Position numbers and translations under genes: made by a program | Origin: Pseudomonadota bacterium | Lineage (GTDB): Bacteria > Pseudomonadota > Alphaproteobacteria > Rhodospirillales > Magnetospirillaceae | Assembly (NCBI GenBank): GCA_021847015.1 | Contig: JAJZVW010000007.1 | Span: 57,841 to 121,840 of the forward strand | DNA: 64,000 bases | Direction: 5' to 3' | Part shown: positions 51,200 through 59,259 of the stretch, piece by piece | Layout: every line of letters starts with the position of its first letter | Numbering within the stretch: the stretch's first letter is position 1 | The notes under the pieces: model-generated | Told to the model about the DNA's origin: nothing | Databases searched by the model: none | What the model saw: the letters and a program-made list of their open reading frames with translations, nothing else

Positions 51200-53464
51200 T
51201 TAGCCGGCGCAGCACGACAGCTTGGTGACGTCCTTGCCGAATGACAACGCTGCGATCTTCAGGCCCTCGACTGTGGTGAGGTAGGGGAAGATGGTATCGG
51301 TGAGGTCATCGATGGTGAGGCCCTGACGGATCGCAAGCGTCGCGGTTTGGATGCTGTCGGCGCCTTCCGGCGCGAGGATGTGCGCACCAAGCAAACGGCC
51401 GTTATCGGCGTTGGCCACGAGCTTGATGAGGCCGCGTGTGTCGCGGGCAGCAAGAGCGCGCGGCACCTGGTCGAGCCCGATTATCGAAACGCGAACCGTA
51501 TGTCCGGCCGCACGCGCGGCTGACTCGGTCAACCCGACGCTCGCCACCTGCGGATCGGTGAAGACAATGGCGGGCATGGCGCTGTTGTCGTAGCGCAGGC
51601 TATCGCCATTGAGGGCGTTCTTGGCGGCGATCTTGGCGCCATACGCGGCCATGTACACGAACTGGTCGCGGCCGGTGACGTCGCCGGCGGCATAGACGCC
51701 GGTCTTGGTCGTGCGCATGCGGTCATCGACCACGATGCCGCCCTTCGGCGAGACAGCGATGCCATGTTCGGCAAGCCCAAGGCCTTCGATGTTGGGGGTG
51801 CGTCCGATGGCGACCAGCACCTCATCAGCGTCTATCGCCATATCCTTGCCGTCGCGCGTGACGGTCAGAGAGACACCCCTCTCCGTATTGCGGATCGCGC
51901 GATACGCAATACCGGAGACCACGGTGATGCCTTCCTCGGCAAAATACCCGGTCAGGGCCGTGCCGATTTCCGGCTCGGCCTCGGGCAGCAGACGAGAGCG
52001 GCAAACCAGCGTCACCTTCACACCGGCGCGGGCGAACATCTGCGCGAGCTCCGCTCCGATGTAGCCGCCACCGACGACGAGCAGCGAGCGCGGCAGCTCC
52101 CCGAGATCGAGCGCGGTCGTGCTGGTCAGATAGGGCACGGCCTCGATGCCGGGAATGGCGGGCACTGCCGGCCGCGCGCCCGTCGCGATGATGATCTTGG
52201 CGGTGGGAATGCGTGTACCGTCCACTTCGACGCCGCCGTCGGTGAGGTGTGCGGGTCCTTCACGATAGGCGATGCCGTTATAGGCCGGCAGCAGGTCGAC
52301 ATACTTGGCTTGGCGCAGCTCGGAGACGAGGGCGTCCTTCTGACGGACGGTTCCGCGCCAGTCGCTGAGTTCGGCCTCCGCCGTGATCCCTGCGAAACGG
52401 GCTGCGGCCCGGGCGTTGTGAAGCGTTTCCGCGGCTCGGATCAGGGTCTTCGATGGCACACAGCCGATATTGACGCAGGTGCCGCCGATGGTGCCGCTGC
52501 CAACGAGAGCCACTTGTGCGCCCTGATCGGCGGCCGTGATCGCCGCCGAGAAGCCGGCCGAGCCGGCGCCGATGACGACGAGGTCGTGGGTATCGCCGTT
52601 GCGACCCTTGGCGCGGAAGGGGCGGTTCGCGATTGCCGGGCTCCTCGATCCCGGATCGGCGGACTTTTGTGGCGCCGCATCGAGTCCGGCAAGACTCGGC
52701 CCGAACAGGGCTCGACCAGCTTCCAGTCCTTCCTCGATCGACAGCCGGAAGCCCGGCTCGTCGGCGGAACGTTCCCGGCGCCAGGCGGAGAGATGGTCGT
52801 CCGAGCAGAAAAAGGCGGTCGTTGCGCACAGCGAGTTCGCAGCACATGCGCCTTCGTAGCGGATGCTCTGCCACATGACGGCGCTCTTCGGCTCTACGTC
52901 GGCCAACGCCTGCCCTCGCTCTCGCGTGGCAATCCGGATGGGCGCGCCGCAATGGCGGCAACGCGAGCTTATGCCGATGTCGCGACCGGTCATGTCGCCG
53001 ATGCCGAGCGCGTCGACCGCGCACATGGCGTTGAGAACACGCCCGTCCAGGGTGACCTGGTGGCCTTTGTTCCGATCAGTGAAGGGATAGGCGCCGACGA
53101 TCCGCTCACCATCGACAACAACCAGGTCGCGCTGGCGAAGCTCTTGAAGCAGAGGCCGAATGACCGTCTCGCTCAACCCTACATGCTCTGCAAGCGCGCC
53201 TAGCGTCGGAGCTCGTCCGTTTTCGGCGTAAAGCTGGAGCAGCCCGACGCGAATGCTGTCCGTAGCGGCGTCATAGCCGCTCCAGCGATCGAACACATGG
53301 TCGGATCCGACCATGGCCTGCAGGGTGTCTCGGACCACGGATGATGTGACGACCGACCAGTCGGGAAACGTCACGCCCGGCCGCACAGTGTAGCTCGGCA
53401 GTGTCGCGGATGTGGAAACTGCCGCCCTGCTCGTGGAGGAGGAGGATACGCAGCAATCGTTCAT
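51200..53464 (-). CDS. merA: Natural MerB-MerA fusion: organomercurial lyase plus mercuric reductase
   Basis: A 754-residue protein from ATG 53464. Residues about 20-270 are MerB: a winged-helix part (PTLGALAEHVGLSETVIRPLLQEL), then the catalytic set C148-x-x-D151 (MCAVDALG) and C220 (TAFFCSDDHL). Residues about 290-754 are MerA without an NmerA domain: FAD site VIGAGSAGFSAA, redox pair C330/C335 (GTCVNIGCVPSK), NAD site VVGGGYIGAELAQ and the C-terminal vicinal C751-C752 (LSCCAG). One chain should split C-Hg bonds and reduce Hg(II) to Hg(0). The start overlaps the merF stop (ATGA). Confidence 0.93.
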   Translation of the reverse strand: MNDCCVSSSSTSRAAVSTSATLPSYTVRPGVTFPDWSVVTSSVVRDTLQAMVGSDHVFDRWSGYDAATDSIRVGLLQLYAENGRAPTLGALAEHVGLSETVIRPLLQELRQRDLVVVDGERIVGAYPFTDRNKGHQVTLDGRVLNAMCAVDALGIGDMTGRDIGISSRCRHCGAPIRIATRERGQALADVEPKSAVMWQSIRYEGACAANSLCATTAFFCSDDHLSAWRRERSADEPGFRLSIEEGLEAGRALFGPSLAGLDAAPQKSADPGSRSPAIANRPFRAKGRNGDTHDLVVIGAGSAGFSAAITAADQGAQVALVGSGTIGGTCVNIGCVPSKTLIRAAETLHNARAAARFAGITAEAELSDWRGTVRQKDALVSELRQAKYVDLLPAYNGIAYREGPAHLTDGGVEVDGTRIPTAKIIIATGARPAVPAIPGIEAVPYLTSTTALDLGELPRSLLVVGGGYIGAELAQMFARAGVKVTLVCRSRLLPEAEPEIGTALTGYFAEEGITVVSGIAYRAIRNTERGVSLTVTRDGKDMAIDADEVLVAIGRTPNIEGLGLAEHGIAVSPKGGIVVDDRMRTTKTGVYAAGDVTGRDQFVYMAAYGAKIAAKNALNGDSLRYDNSAMPAIVFTDPQVASVGLTESAARAAGHTVRVSIIGLDQVPRALAARDTRGLIKLVANADNGRLLGAHILAPEGADSIQTATLAIRQGLTIDDLTDTIFPYLTTVEGLKIAALSFGKDVTKLSCCAG

Positions 53465-53709
53465 GGCTTCGCGCCTTCCTTGTGAGTCTTCGTTTCGCAG
53501 CCCGCTGCTTTTGCCCGGCGATGGTGGATGCTCCAGGCAACGACGCCGACACCCATGACAATCACGGGAAGCACCACCAGGCCCGCGCCCGCCAGCCACG
53601 CGCCAAGACTGGCCAAGGGCAGGCCCACGGCGAGCAGCGGCGCGGCACAGCAGATCGCGGCGAGGACGACGCCGACTGCGCCTGCGTGGACCAGGGCGCG
53701 GTCATTCAT
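53461..53709 (-). CDS. merF: Mercury transporter MerF
   Basis: An 82-residue inner-membrane protein with two helices. The Hg-binding CC pair sits in the first helix (LAAICCAAPLLAVGLPLASLG), and the second helix is VVLPVIVMGVGVVAWSI. It moves Hg(II) into the cytoplasm for reduction. It lies between merP and the merB-merA fusion and overlaps the latter. Confidence 0.88.
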   Translation of the reverse strand: MNDRALVHAGAVGVVLAAICCAAPLLAVGLPLASLGAWLAGAGLVVLPVIVMGVGVVAWSIHHRRAKAAGCETKTHKEGAKP

Positions 53710-53710
53710 C

Positions 53711-54004
53711 TCAACTGCCCTGATGCACCGCGTGGGCCGGATAACCCGCGTTCATGCTGGCGGCCGCGATAGCGTCCGGGTTCGTCTTTGCATCGTCGAA
53801 AATCACGGTCGCGGTCTTCCTTTCGAACGAGACGGTCACCCTCGCGACGCCGGGCACCGCCGTCATCGATGACTTCACGATGTAGGGACACGAGGCGCAG
53901 GTCATGTTGTCGACCGCGAAGGTGATCGTGCGTTCGCCGGCCCAGGCGGTTGGCGCCGCCGTCACCGAGGCGATCAGGGCGAGCGTGCTCAAATGCTTGT
54001 TCAT
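53711..54004 (-). CDS. merP: Periplasmic mercury-binding protein MerP
   Basis: A 97-residue protein with a signal peptide (LALIASVTAAPTAWAG) and an HMA domain, with the metal motif MTCASCP at about residues 35-41. It captures Hg(II) in the periplasm and passes it to MerT or MerF. The stop is 1 base from the merF start. Confidence 0.94.
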   Translation of the reverse strand: MNKHLSTLALIASVTAAPTAWAGERTITFAVDNMTCASCPYIVKSSMTAVPGVARVTVSFERKTATVIFDDAKTNPDAIAAASMNAGYPAHAVHQGS

Positions 54005-54025
54005 GGGGTGGGTCTCCTCTTTCGG

Positions 54026-54415
54026 TCAGGCATGAAGTAGCAGCGGGGCGACGTAGTCGAACGCGAAGGCGGCGATCACAAGCATGGTCGCGATCCAGAG
54101 CGCGAGCTGCACGAGGCGGCTGGGAAGGGGGCGCGCGCAGGCCGCATCATCGGCGCAAGCTCGCCTGGGCTTCCAATAGACGAGATAGAAGCCGTAACCG
54201 AGGAGGCCTGCGGTTCCCGCGACAAAGATCGGCTTATACGGCGCTAGCGCTGTCAAATTGCCGATCCAGGCGCCGCCAATCCCAAGGCTGAACAGGATGA
54301 GCGGCACAATGCAGCAGGACGAGGCGGCGAGCGCACCGAGAATGCCGCCGGCGGCGATCAGTCGCTGCCGTCCGGCCTCGCGCCGCTCAGAGGCTGGCAA
54401 CTCTATTTGAGCCAT
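54026..54415 (-). CDS. merT: Mercury transporter MerT
   Basis: A 129-residue inner-membrane protein from ATG 54415. Three helices are visible; CC in the first (AASSCCIVPLILFSLG) and a cytoplasmic cysteine pair in RRACADDAACARP. It takes Hg(II) from MerP. It is the first gene of the mer operon, 72 bp from the promoter dyad. Confidence 0.93.
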   Translation of the reverse strand: MAQIELPASERREAGRQRLIAAGGILGALAASSCCIVPLILFSLGIGGAWIGNLTALAPYKPIFVAGTAGLLGYGFYLVYWKPRRACADDAACARPLPSRLVQLALWIATMLVIAAFAFDYVAPLLLHA

Positions 54416-54492
54416 TGTCACCCTTGCCGTTCCTGATCGCGATGCAGCCATTTCCGGCCTCTCTTTCCTTGCCGAAATCCCAAGCGTGCCGT

Positions 54493-54523
54493 ATCTTGCG
54501 GTCTGTAGTCACTACAGGGTCAA
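54493..54523 (-). promoter_or_regulatory. merT promoter with MerR operator
   Basis: On the minus strand TTGACC (plus 54518-54523) and CAAGAT (plus 54493-54498) are 19 bases apart, the stretched spacing typical of MerR-controlled promoters. The spacer holds the dyad CTGTAG-N3-CTACAG (54503-54517). The merR gene starts 15 bases away on the other strand. Confidence 0.8.
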
Positions 54524-54537
54524 GAGGGTCTTTTGCT

Positions 54538-54999
54538 ATGCGCAATTACGCCGCGGTGAAGGGCTTGCAGCGGGCAGAGCTCGCCCGGCGGACGGGCTGC
54601 AACCTGGAGACTGTGCGCTATTACGAGAAGGTCGGCCTCCTGCCCGAGCCGCCCCGCACGCCGAGCGGCTATCGCAGCTATGACACGACGCACGAGCGGC
54701 GCCTTCGCTTCGTGCTGCGGGCGCGCGAACTCGGCTTCTCCCTGGATGAGGTCCGGGCGCTGTTGCGTCTCGTCGACGAGCGCGATCAGCCCTGCGCCGA
54801 GGCCCGTGCCGTCGCAGCCGCACACCTTGACGACGTCCGCGCCAAGATCGCCGATCTGAAACGCATGGAGCGGGTGCTGAAGGATGTAGTCGCGCAATGC
54901 GCCGACGGCACGTTGCCCGAATGCCCGCTGATCGAGACGTTGTTTTGCGGAACACCAAATGCCGCAAGCCAAGCTGCCGAAAACCGCCGCCGACAATGA
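54538..54999 (+). CDS. merR: Hg(II)-responsive regulator MerR
   Basis: A 153-residue MerR-family regulator from ATG 54538. The HTH is LARRTGCNLETVRYYEKVGLLPEPPR, and the three Hg ligands appear in DQPCAEARAVA, VAQCADGTLPEC. A coiled dimer helix links them. It twists the promoter open when Hg(II) is bound and represses otherwise. Divergent from merTPF-BA. Confidence 0.94.
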   Translation: MRNYAAVKGLQRAELARRTGCNLETVRYYEKVGLLPEPPRTPSGYRSYDTTHERRLRFVLRARELGFSLDEVRALLRLVDERDQPCAEARAVAAAHLDDVRAKIADLKRMERVLKDVVAQCADGTLPECPLIETLFCGTPNAASQAAENRRRQ

Positions 55000-55120
55000 C
55001 TAGCTTCTGCAACGCGGCTTAGGCGCTTATCCGATCCGCGCTCTACGCTATCCGAAGCTACGCTCACCATAACTTCAAACTTGCCGACAGCGCTTCAGAC
55101 CGCCCAGTTGTTCTGTCGCC

Positions 55121-57106
55121 ATGAACCCGACCAAGATCCTCTGGGTCCAGATTCTTCTCGTCTGTGCTTCCGTGCTCGCCTTCATCTGGGCAGCGACGGA
55201 GTGGACGGCGTGGCAACTCGCCTTCCAACCCCAGCTCGGGCGCCCCTGGTTCACCTTGTTCGGCTGGTCGATATACCAGCCGCCGGCGTTCTTCTGGTGG
55301 TGGTTCGCCTACGACGCCTACGCCCATGAGATCTTCGTTACGGGAGGTTTCATCGCGGGCGCCGGCGGCATCGCCGCGTTCGTCGTGGCCGTCGCGATGT
55401 CGGTGTGGCGGGCGCGCGAGGTGAAGAAGGTGACGACCTACGGGTCCGCGTGCTGGGCCGAGACGCGCGAGATCAAGTGCGCTGGCCTTCTGCATCCCGA
55501 TGGCGTTCTGCTCGGTCGCTGGCGCGGCGCCTACCTCCGCCACCACGGTCCGGAACATGTGCTGTGCTTCGCGCCGACGCGCTCCGGCAAAGGTGTCGGT
55601 CTCGTCGTGCCAACTCTGTTGACCTGGCCAGGTTCGGCGATCGTCCACGACATCAAAGGCGAGAACTGGGGCTTGACCGCCGGCTGGCGAGCGCGATTCG
55701 GGCGCGTGCTGCTGTTCGATCCGACCAACACGCAAAGCGCCGCCTACAATCCCCTGCTCGAGGTCCGTCGCGGGGAATGGGAGGTGCGCGACGTGCAGAA
55801 TATCGCCGACGTGCTCGTCGATCCCGAAGGTGCGCTGGAGAAGAGGAACCACTGGGAGAAGACGAGCCATTCGCTCCTCGTCGGCACTATCCTGCACGTG
55901 CTCTACGCCGAGGCGGACAAGACGCTCGCCGGCGTCGCCAACTTTCTCTCCGATCCGAAGCGCCCGATCGAGACGACGCTGCGGGCAATGATGTCGACAA
56001 AGCATCTGGGGACGAAGGGGGTTCATCCCGTCGTCGCGAGCGCCGCGCGCGAGCTCCTGAACAAGAGCGAGAATGAACGTTCCGGCGTCTTGTCCACCGC
56101 CATGTCGTTCCTCAGCCTCTATCGCGATCCGGTTGTCGCAACGGTTATCCGGCGGTGCGACTGGCGCATCCGTGATCTGGTCGAGGCCGAGCGTCCAGTG
56201 ACGCTCTATCTCGTCGTCCCGCCATCCGACATCAGCAGGACCAAGCCTCTAGTGCGCCTGATCCTCAATCAGATCGGTCGCCGCCTCACCGAGGAACTGG
56301 ACTCGAAGCGCCGCCGGCATCGGCTGCTGCTGATGCTCGATGAGTTTCCGGCGCTCGGCCGTCTCGACTTCTTCGAGAGCGCGCTCGCCTTCATGGCCGG
56401 TTACGGTCTGAAGAGCTTCCTGATCGCGCAGTCGCTGAACCAGATCGAGAAGGCCTACGGCCAAAACAACTCCATCCTCGACAACTGCCATGTGCGGGTG
56501 AGCTTCGCGACGAATGACGAACGAACGGCCAAACGCGTGTCCGATGCGCTCGGCATGGCGACCGAGTTGCGCGCGATGAAGAACTACGCCGGCAGCCGGC
56601 TCAGCCCGTGGCTTGGGCATTTGATGATCTCGCGACAGGAAACGGCACGCCCTCTGCTGACACCCGGCGAGGTGATGCAGCTCCCGCCCGACGACGAGCT
56701 GGTGCTGGTGTCGGGCTGCCCGCCGATCCGCGCCAGCAAAGCGCGCTACTACGAAGATCCGGAATTGAAGGCGCGCATCCTCCAGCCACCGGCGTTGTCC
56801 AACCCAAGACCGACGCGACGCGACGAAACTCCATCACTCCCGCCAGACGGCGATTGGGCCGGTGCGGTGGTGCTGGTGCCTGCAGCGACCGTCACGGAAG
56901 ATCCCGCCAACGCAGGGATCCGGCGCGAACCGGAATTGCCGGACCATGAGGAAATTGTGCCGGAGTCGAAGGCGCCCGTTCAGGAATTCGAGCCGATGGA
57001 CGAGGAGCCCGACGACGAGATCCAGCGCCAGCGCATCATGCAGCGCACGTTCGGAGCTGTCGCCCGCCAGGTCTCGCTCGATCCTGACGATGACATGCAG
57101 ATGTGA
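55121..57106 (+). CDS. traG: Type IV coupling protein TraG (VirD4 family)
   Basis: A 661-residue protein. Three N-terminal membrane helices (LWVQILLVCASVLAFIW, PAFFWWWFAYDAY, GGFIAGAGGIAAFVVAVAM) precede the motor domain, with Walker A CFAPTRSGKGVGLVVPTLL near 150 and Walker B LLLMLDEFPALGRLDFF near 403. It links the relaxosome to the Trb channel. It is separated from the relaxase gene by the inserted mer operon. Confidence 0.95.
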   Translation: MNPTKILWVQILLVCASVLAFIWAATEWTAWQLAFQPQLGRPWFTLFGWSIYQPPAFFWWWFAYDAYAHEIFVTGGFIAGAGGIAAFVVAVAMSVWRAREVKKVTTYGSACWAETREIKCAGLLHPDGVLLGRWRGAYLRHHGPEHVLCFAPTRSGKGVGLVVPTLLTWPGSAIVHDIKGENWGLTAGWRARFGRVLLFDPTNTQSAAYNPLLEVRRGEWEVRDVQNIADVLVDPEGALEKRNHWEKTSHSLLVGTILHVLYAEADKTLAGVANFLSDPKRPIETTLRAMMSTKHLGTKGVHPVVASAARELLNKSENERSGVLSTAMSFLSLYRDPVVATVIRRCDWRIRDLVEAERPVTLYLVVPPSDISRTKPLVRLILNQIGRRLTEELDSKRRRHRLLLMLDEFPALGRLDFFESALAFMAGYGLKSFLIAQSLNQIEKAYGQNNSILDNCHVRVSFATNDERTAKRVSDALGMATELRAMKNYAGSRLSPWLGHLMISRQETARPLLTPGEVMQLPPDDELVLVSGCPPIRASKARYYEDPELKARILQPPALSNPRPTRRDETPSLPPDGDWAGAVVLVPAATVTEDPANAGIRREPELPDHEEIVPESKAPVQEFEPMDEEPDDEIQRQRIMQRTFGAVARQVSLDPDDDMQM

Positions 57107-57111
57107 CGGCC

Positions 57112-57549
57112 ATGCGGACCAAGCACACCTTCCGCCTTCCGCCGGACCTCGCGACCCAGCTCGCGGACTATGCCGCCCGCAAGCGCGTACCGCAGGCCCT
57201 TGTCGTCGAAGCGGCACTTACCTCCCATCTGTCGCCCGATGGCGCCGACCGCTTGGAGGCCGCGCTCGCGAGACGGCTCGATCGCATGACGCGACAGATG
57301 GAAATGATCGAGCGGCACGTCACCATTTCGAACGAGGCGCTCGCTGTCTTCGTGCGCTTCTGGCTGACCAGCACGCCCGCCTTACCCGACACCACGCTTG
57401 CGGCCGCCCAAACCAAAGGGCGCGAGCGCTATGACGGTTTCGTCGAGGCGCTTGGCCGAAGGCTGGCGCGCGGTCGCAAGCTTGCCGACGAGGTGAGCCA
57501 GGATATCGCCCCTGGGTCCGAACAAGGTCGGGCCGACAAGAGCTCCTGA
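57112..57549 (+). CDS. CopG-like ribbon-helix-helix protein
   Basis: A 145-residue protein. TFRLPPDLATQLADYAARKRVPQALVVEAALTSHL is a RHH DNA-binding domain, and the rest is helical (DRLEAALARRLDRMTRQMEMIERHV). A GTG at 57103 overlapping the traG stop is an alternative start. It sits between traG and trbB in almost all such ICEs and may regulate the trb genes. Confidence 0.85.
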   Translation: MRTKHTFRLPPDLATQLADYAARKRVPQALVVEAALTSHLSPDGADRLEAALARRLDRMTRQMEMIERHVTISNEALAVFVRFWLTSTPALPDTTLAAAQTKGRERYDGFVEALGRRLARGRKLADEVSQDIAPGSEQGRADKSS

Positions 57550-57644
57550 CGGCCAGTCGTCCCGGCCACCTGTCTTTCTATCCCAGAGCCCTCCTGCCTC
57601 ATCATCGTTGTTGCGGAGTCCCATTTCCGGCTCTTTCTAATCAA

Positions 57645-57686
57645 CCCCGCTGACATCCGCCTCTGAGTTGAGGCGATCTTGCGGGG
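57645..57686 (+). promoter_or_regulatory. Two-level hairpin before trbB
   Basis: CCCCGC (57645-57650) pairs with GCGGGG (57681-57686), and inside it CGCCTC (57658-57663) pairs with GAGGCG (57670-57675). The G-run of the 3' arm is the only ribosome-site-like sequence before the GTG start at 57692. Confidence 0.5.
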
Positions 57687-57691
57687 CTCAT

Positions 57692-58657
57692 GTGACGACA
57701 ATCTCCCTCCGGTCTGAAGCTTTCGCCCGCGGCGCGCGCATGCTGCGCACCGCGCTCGGGCCGGCGATCTCCGCCTATCTCGAAGATCCCAGCATCGTCG
57801 AGGTGATGCTCAATCCCGATGGTCGATTGTGGATCGACCGGTTGTCGGGAGGCCTCGAGGACACCGGCTGTCGCATCACGCCAGCGGACGCTGAGCGCAT
57901 CGTGCGCCTCGTTGCGCATCACGTCGGTGTCGAGGTCCATGCAAACAGTCCGCGCGTCTCGGCCGAACTGCCGGAAAGCGGGGAACGGTTCGAGGGCCTG
58001 GTGCCTCCGGTGGTCGCGGCGCCGTGCTTCGCCATCCGGCGTCCGGCCGTCGCCGTGTTCACGCTCAACGACTATGTCGGCTCCGGCATCATGTCGGCGG
58101 CGCACGCTGAGCTGCTGCTCATCGCGGTGCACGAACGCAAGAACGTGCTCGTCGCCGGCGGCACCTCCACAGGCAAGACCACCCTGGTCAACGCCCTCCT
58201 CGCCGAGGTCGCGAAGACGGGCGACCGCGTCGTCCTGATCGAGGACACACGCGAGCTACAATGCGCAGCGCCGAACCTCGTCGCGCTTCGCACCAAAGAT
58301 GGTGCGGCGTCACTCTCCGATCTCGTCCGTTCGTCGCTGCGTCTCCGCCCGGACCGCATTCCCATCGGCGAGGTGCGCGGCGCGGAGGCGCTCGACCTCT
58401 TGAAAGCCTGGGGCACCGGCCATCCCGGCGGCGTCGGGACATTGCACGCCGGATCCGCGATCGGCGCGCTGCGCCGTCTCGAACAGCTCATCCAGGAGGC
58501 CGTGGTCACGGTCCCGCGGGCGCTTATCGCCGAAACGATCGATCTCATCGCGGTCCTCGCCGGCCGCGGCTCCGCGCGCCGGCTCGCCGAGCTGGCGGTG
58601 GTGAAGGGCCTTGGCCCGACCGGCGACTACGTCCTCACCCCCGCAGGAGACTGGTGA
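57692..58657 (+). CDS. trbB: TrbB, conjugation channel ATPase (VirB11 family)
   Basis: A 321-residue ATPase; GTG 57692 is the likely start ([18 protein letters not shown]). [19 protein letters not shown] opens the N-domain. Walker A is [17 protein letters not shown] near 155-165, then [12 protein letters not shown] and [29 protein letters not shown]. It powers assembly and substrate transfer of the mating channel from the cytoplasmic side. Confidence 0.93.
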   Translation: MTTISLRSEAFARGARMLRTALGPAISAYLEDPSIVEVMLNPDGRLWIDRLSGGLEDTGCRITPADAERIVRLVAHHVGVEVHANSPRVSAELPESGERFEGLVPPVVAAPCFAIRRPAVAVFTLNDYVGSGIMSAAHAELLLIAVHERKNVLVAGGTSTGKTTLVNALLAEVAKTGDRVVLIEDTRELQCAAPNLVALRTKDGAASLSDLVRSSLRLRPDRIPIGEVRGAEALDLLKAWGTGHPGGVGTLHAGSAIGALRRLEQLIQEAVVTVPRALIAETIDLIAVLAGRGSARRLAELAVVKGLGPTGDYVLTPAGDW

Positions 58658-58980
58658 TGCTGCTCAATCGTGCTCGCCGTGCGTTTGCCATGGCTTCGGC
58701 CTTCATCTTCGTCGCGCTTGCGACCGCCCCGGCCTACGCCGCCGGCACCAACATGCCCTGGGAGCAGCCGCTGACCCAGATCCTGGATTCGATCCAAGGC
58801 CCCGTCGCCAAGGTCGTTTCGGTGATCATCATCATCGTCACCGGCCTGACCTTGGCCTTCGGCGAGACGTCTGGCGGGTTTCGGCGGCTGATCCAGATCG
58901 TCTTCGGTCTCTCGATCGCCTTCGCCGCGTCGAGCTTCTTCCTGACTTTCTTCCAGTTCGGCGGCGGAGCGCTGGTGTGA
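58657..58980 (+). CDS. trbC: TrbC, conjugative pilin
   Basis: A 107-residue protein with a long signal/membrane segment (AFAMASAFIFVALATAPAYAA) and two further helices (VVSVIIIIVTGLTLAF, IVFGLSIAFAASSFFLTFF). This is the pilin subunit processed and cyclised by TraF. AGGAGA lies upstream; it overlaps trbB and trbD by one base each. Confidence 0.92.
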   Translation: MLLNRARRAFAMASAFIFVALATAPAYAAGTNMPWEQPLTQILDSIQGPVAKVVSVIIIIVTGLTLAFGETSGGFRRLIQIVFGLSIAFAASSFFLTFFQFGGGALV

Positions 58981-59249
58981 TGGAGCACGATGCGGCCATC
59001 CCCGGCTTCTACGCGCCTGTTCATCGCGCGCTGACCGAACCGATCCTGCTCGGCGGCGCGCCGCGCGCGGTCGCGATCGTCAACGGCACACTGGCGGCCG
59101 CCGTCGGCCTGGGTCTTCGCCTGTGGATCATCGGCGTGGCGATCTGGTTGCTCGGCCACCTCGCCGCCGTGTGGGCCGCGAAGCGCGATCCCGCCTTCGT
59201 CGATGTGGTGCGCCGCCATCTGCGCTACCCGCAGCATCTGGTCGCGTGA
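58980..59249 (+). CDS. trbD: TrbD
   Basis: An 89-residue membrane protein of the VirB3 family. PGFYAPVHRALTEPILLGGAPRAVAIVNGTLAAAV is the family signature, with a second helix in LWIIGVAIWLLGHLAAVWA. It works with TrbE at the inner membrane base of the channel. Confidence 0.92.
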   Translation: MEHDAAIPGFYAPVHRALTEPILLGGAPRAVAIVNGTLAAAVGLGLRLWIIGVAIWLLGHLAAVWAAKRDPAFVDVVRRHLRYPQHLVA

Positions 59250-59259
59250 GGTTCGAACG

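Noticed and set aside
51764..53203. 479-codon plus-strand frame opposite the merB-merA fusion
   Set aside because: The minus-strand protein has every catalytic residue of two enzymes; the opposite frame looks like a composition artefact.
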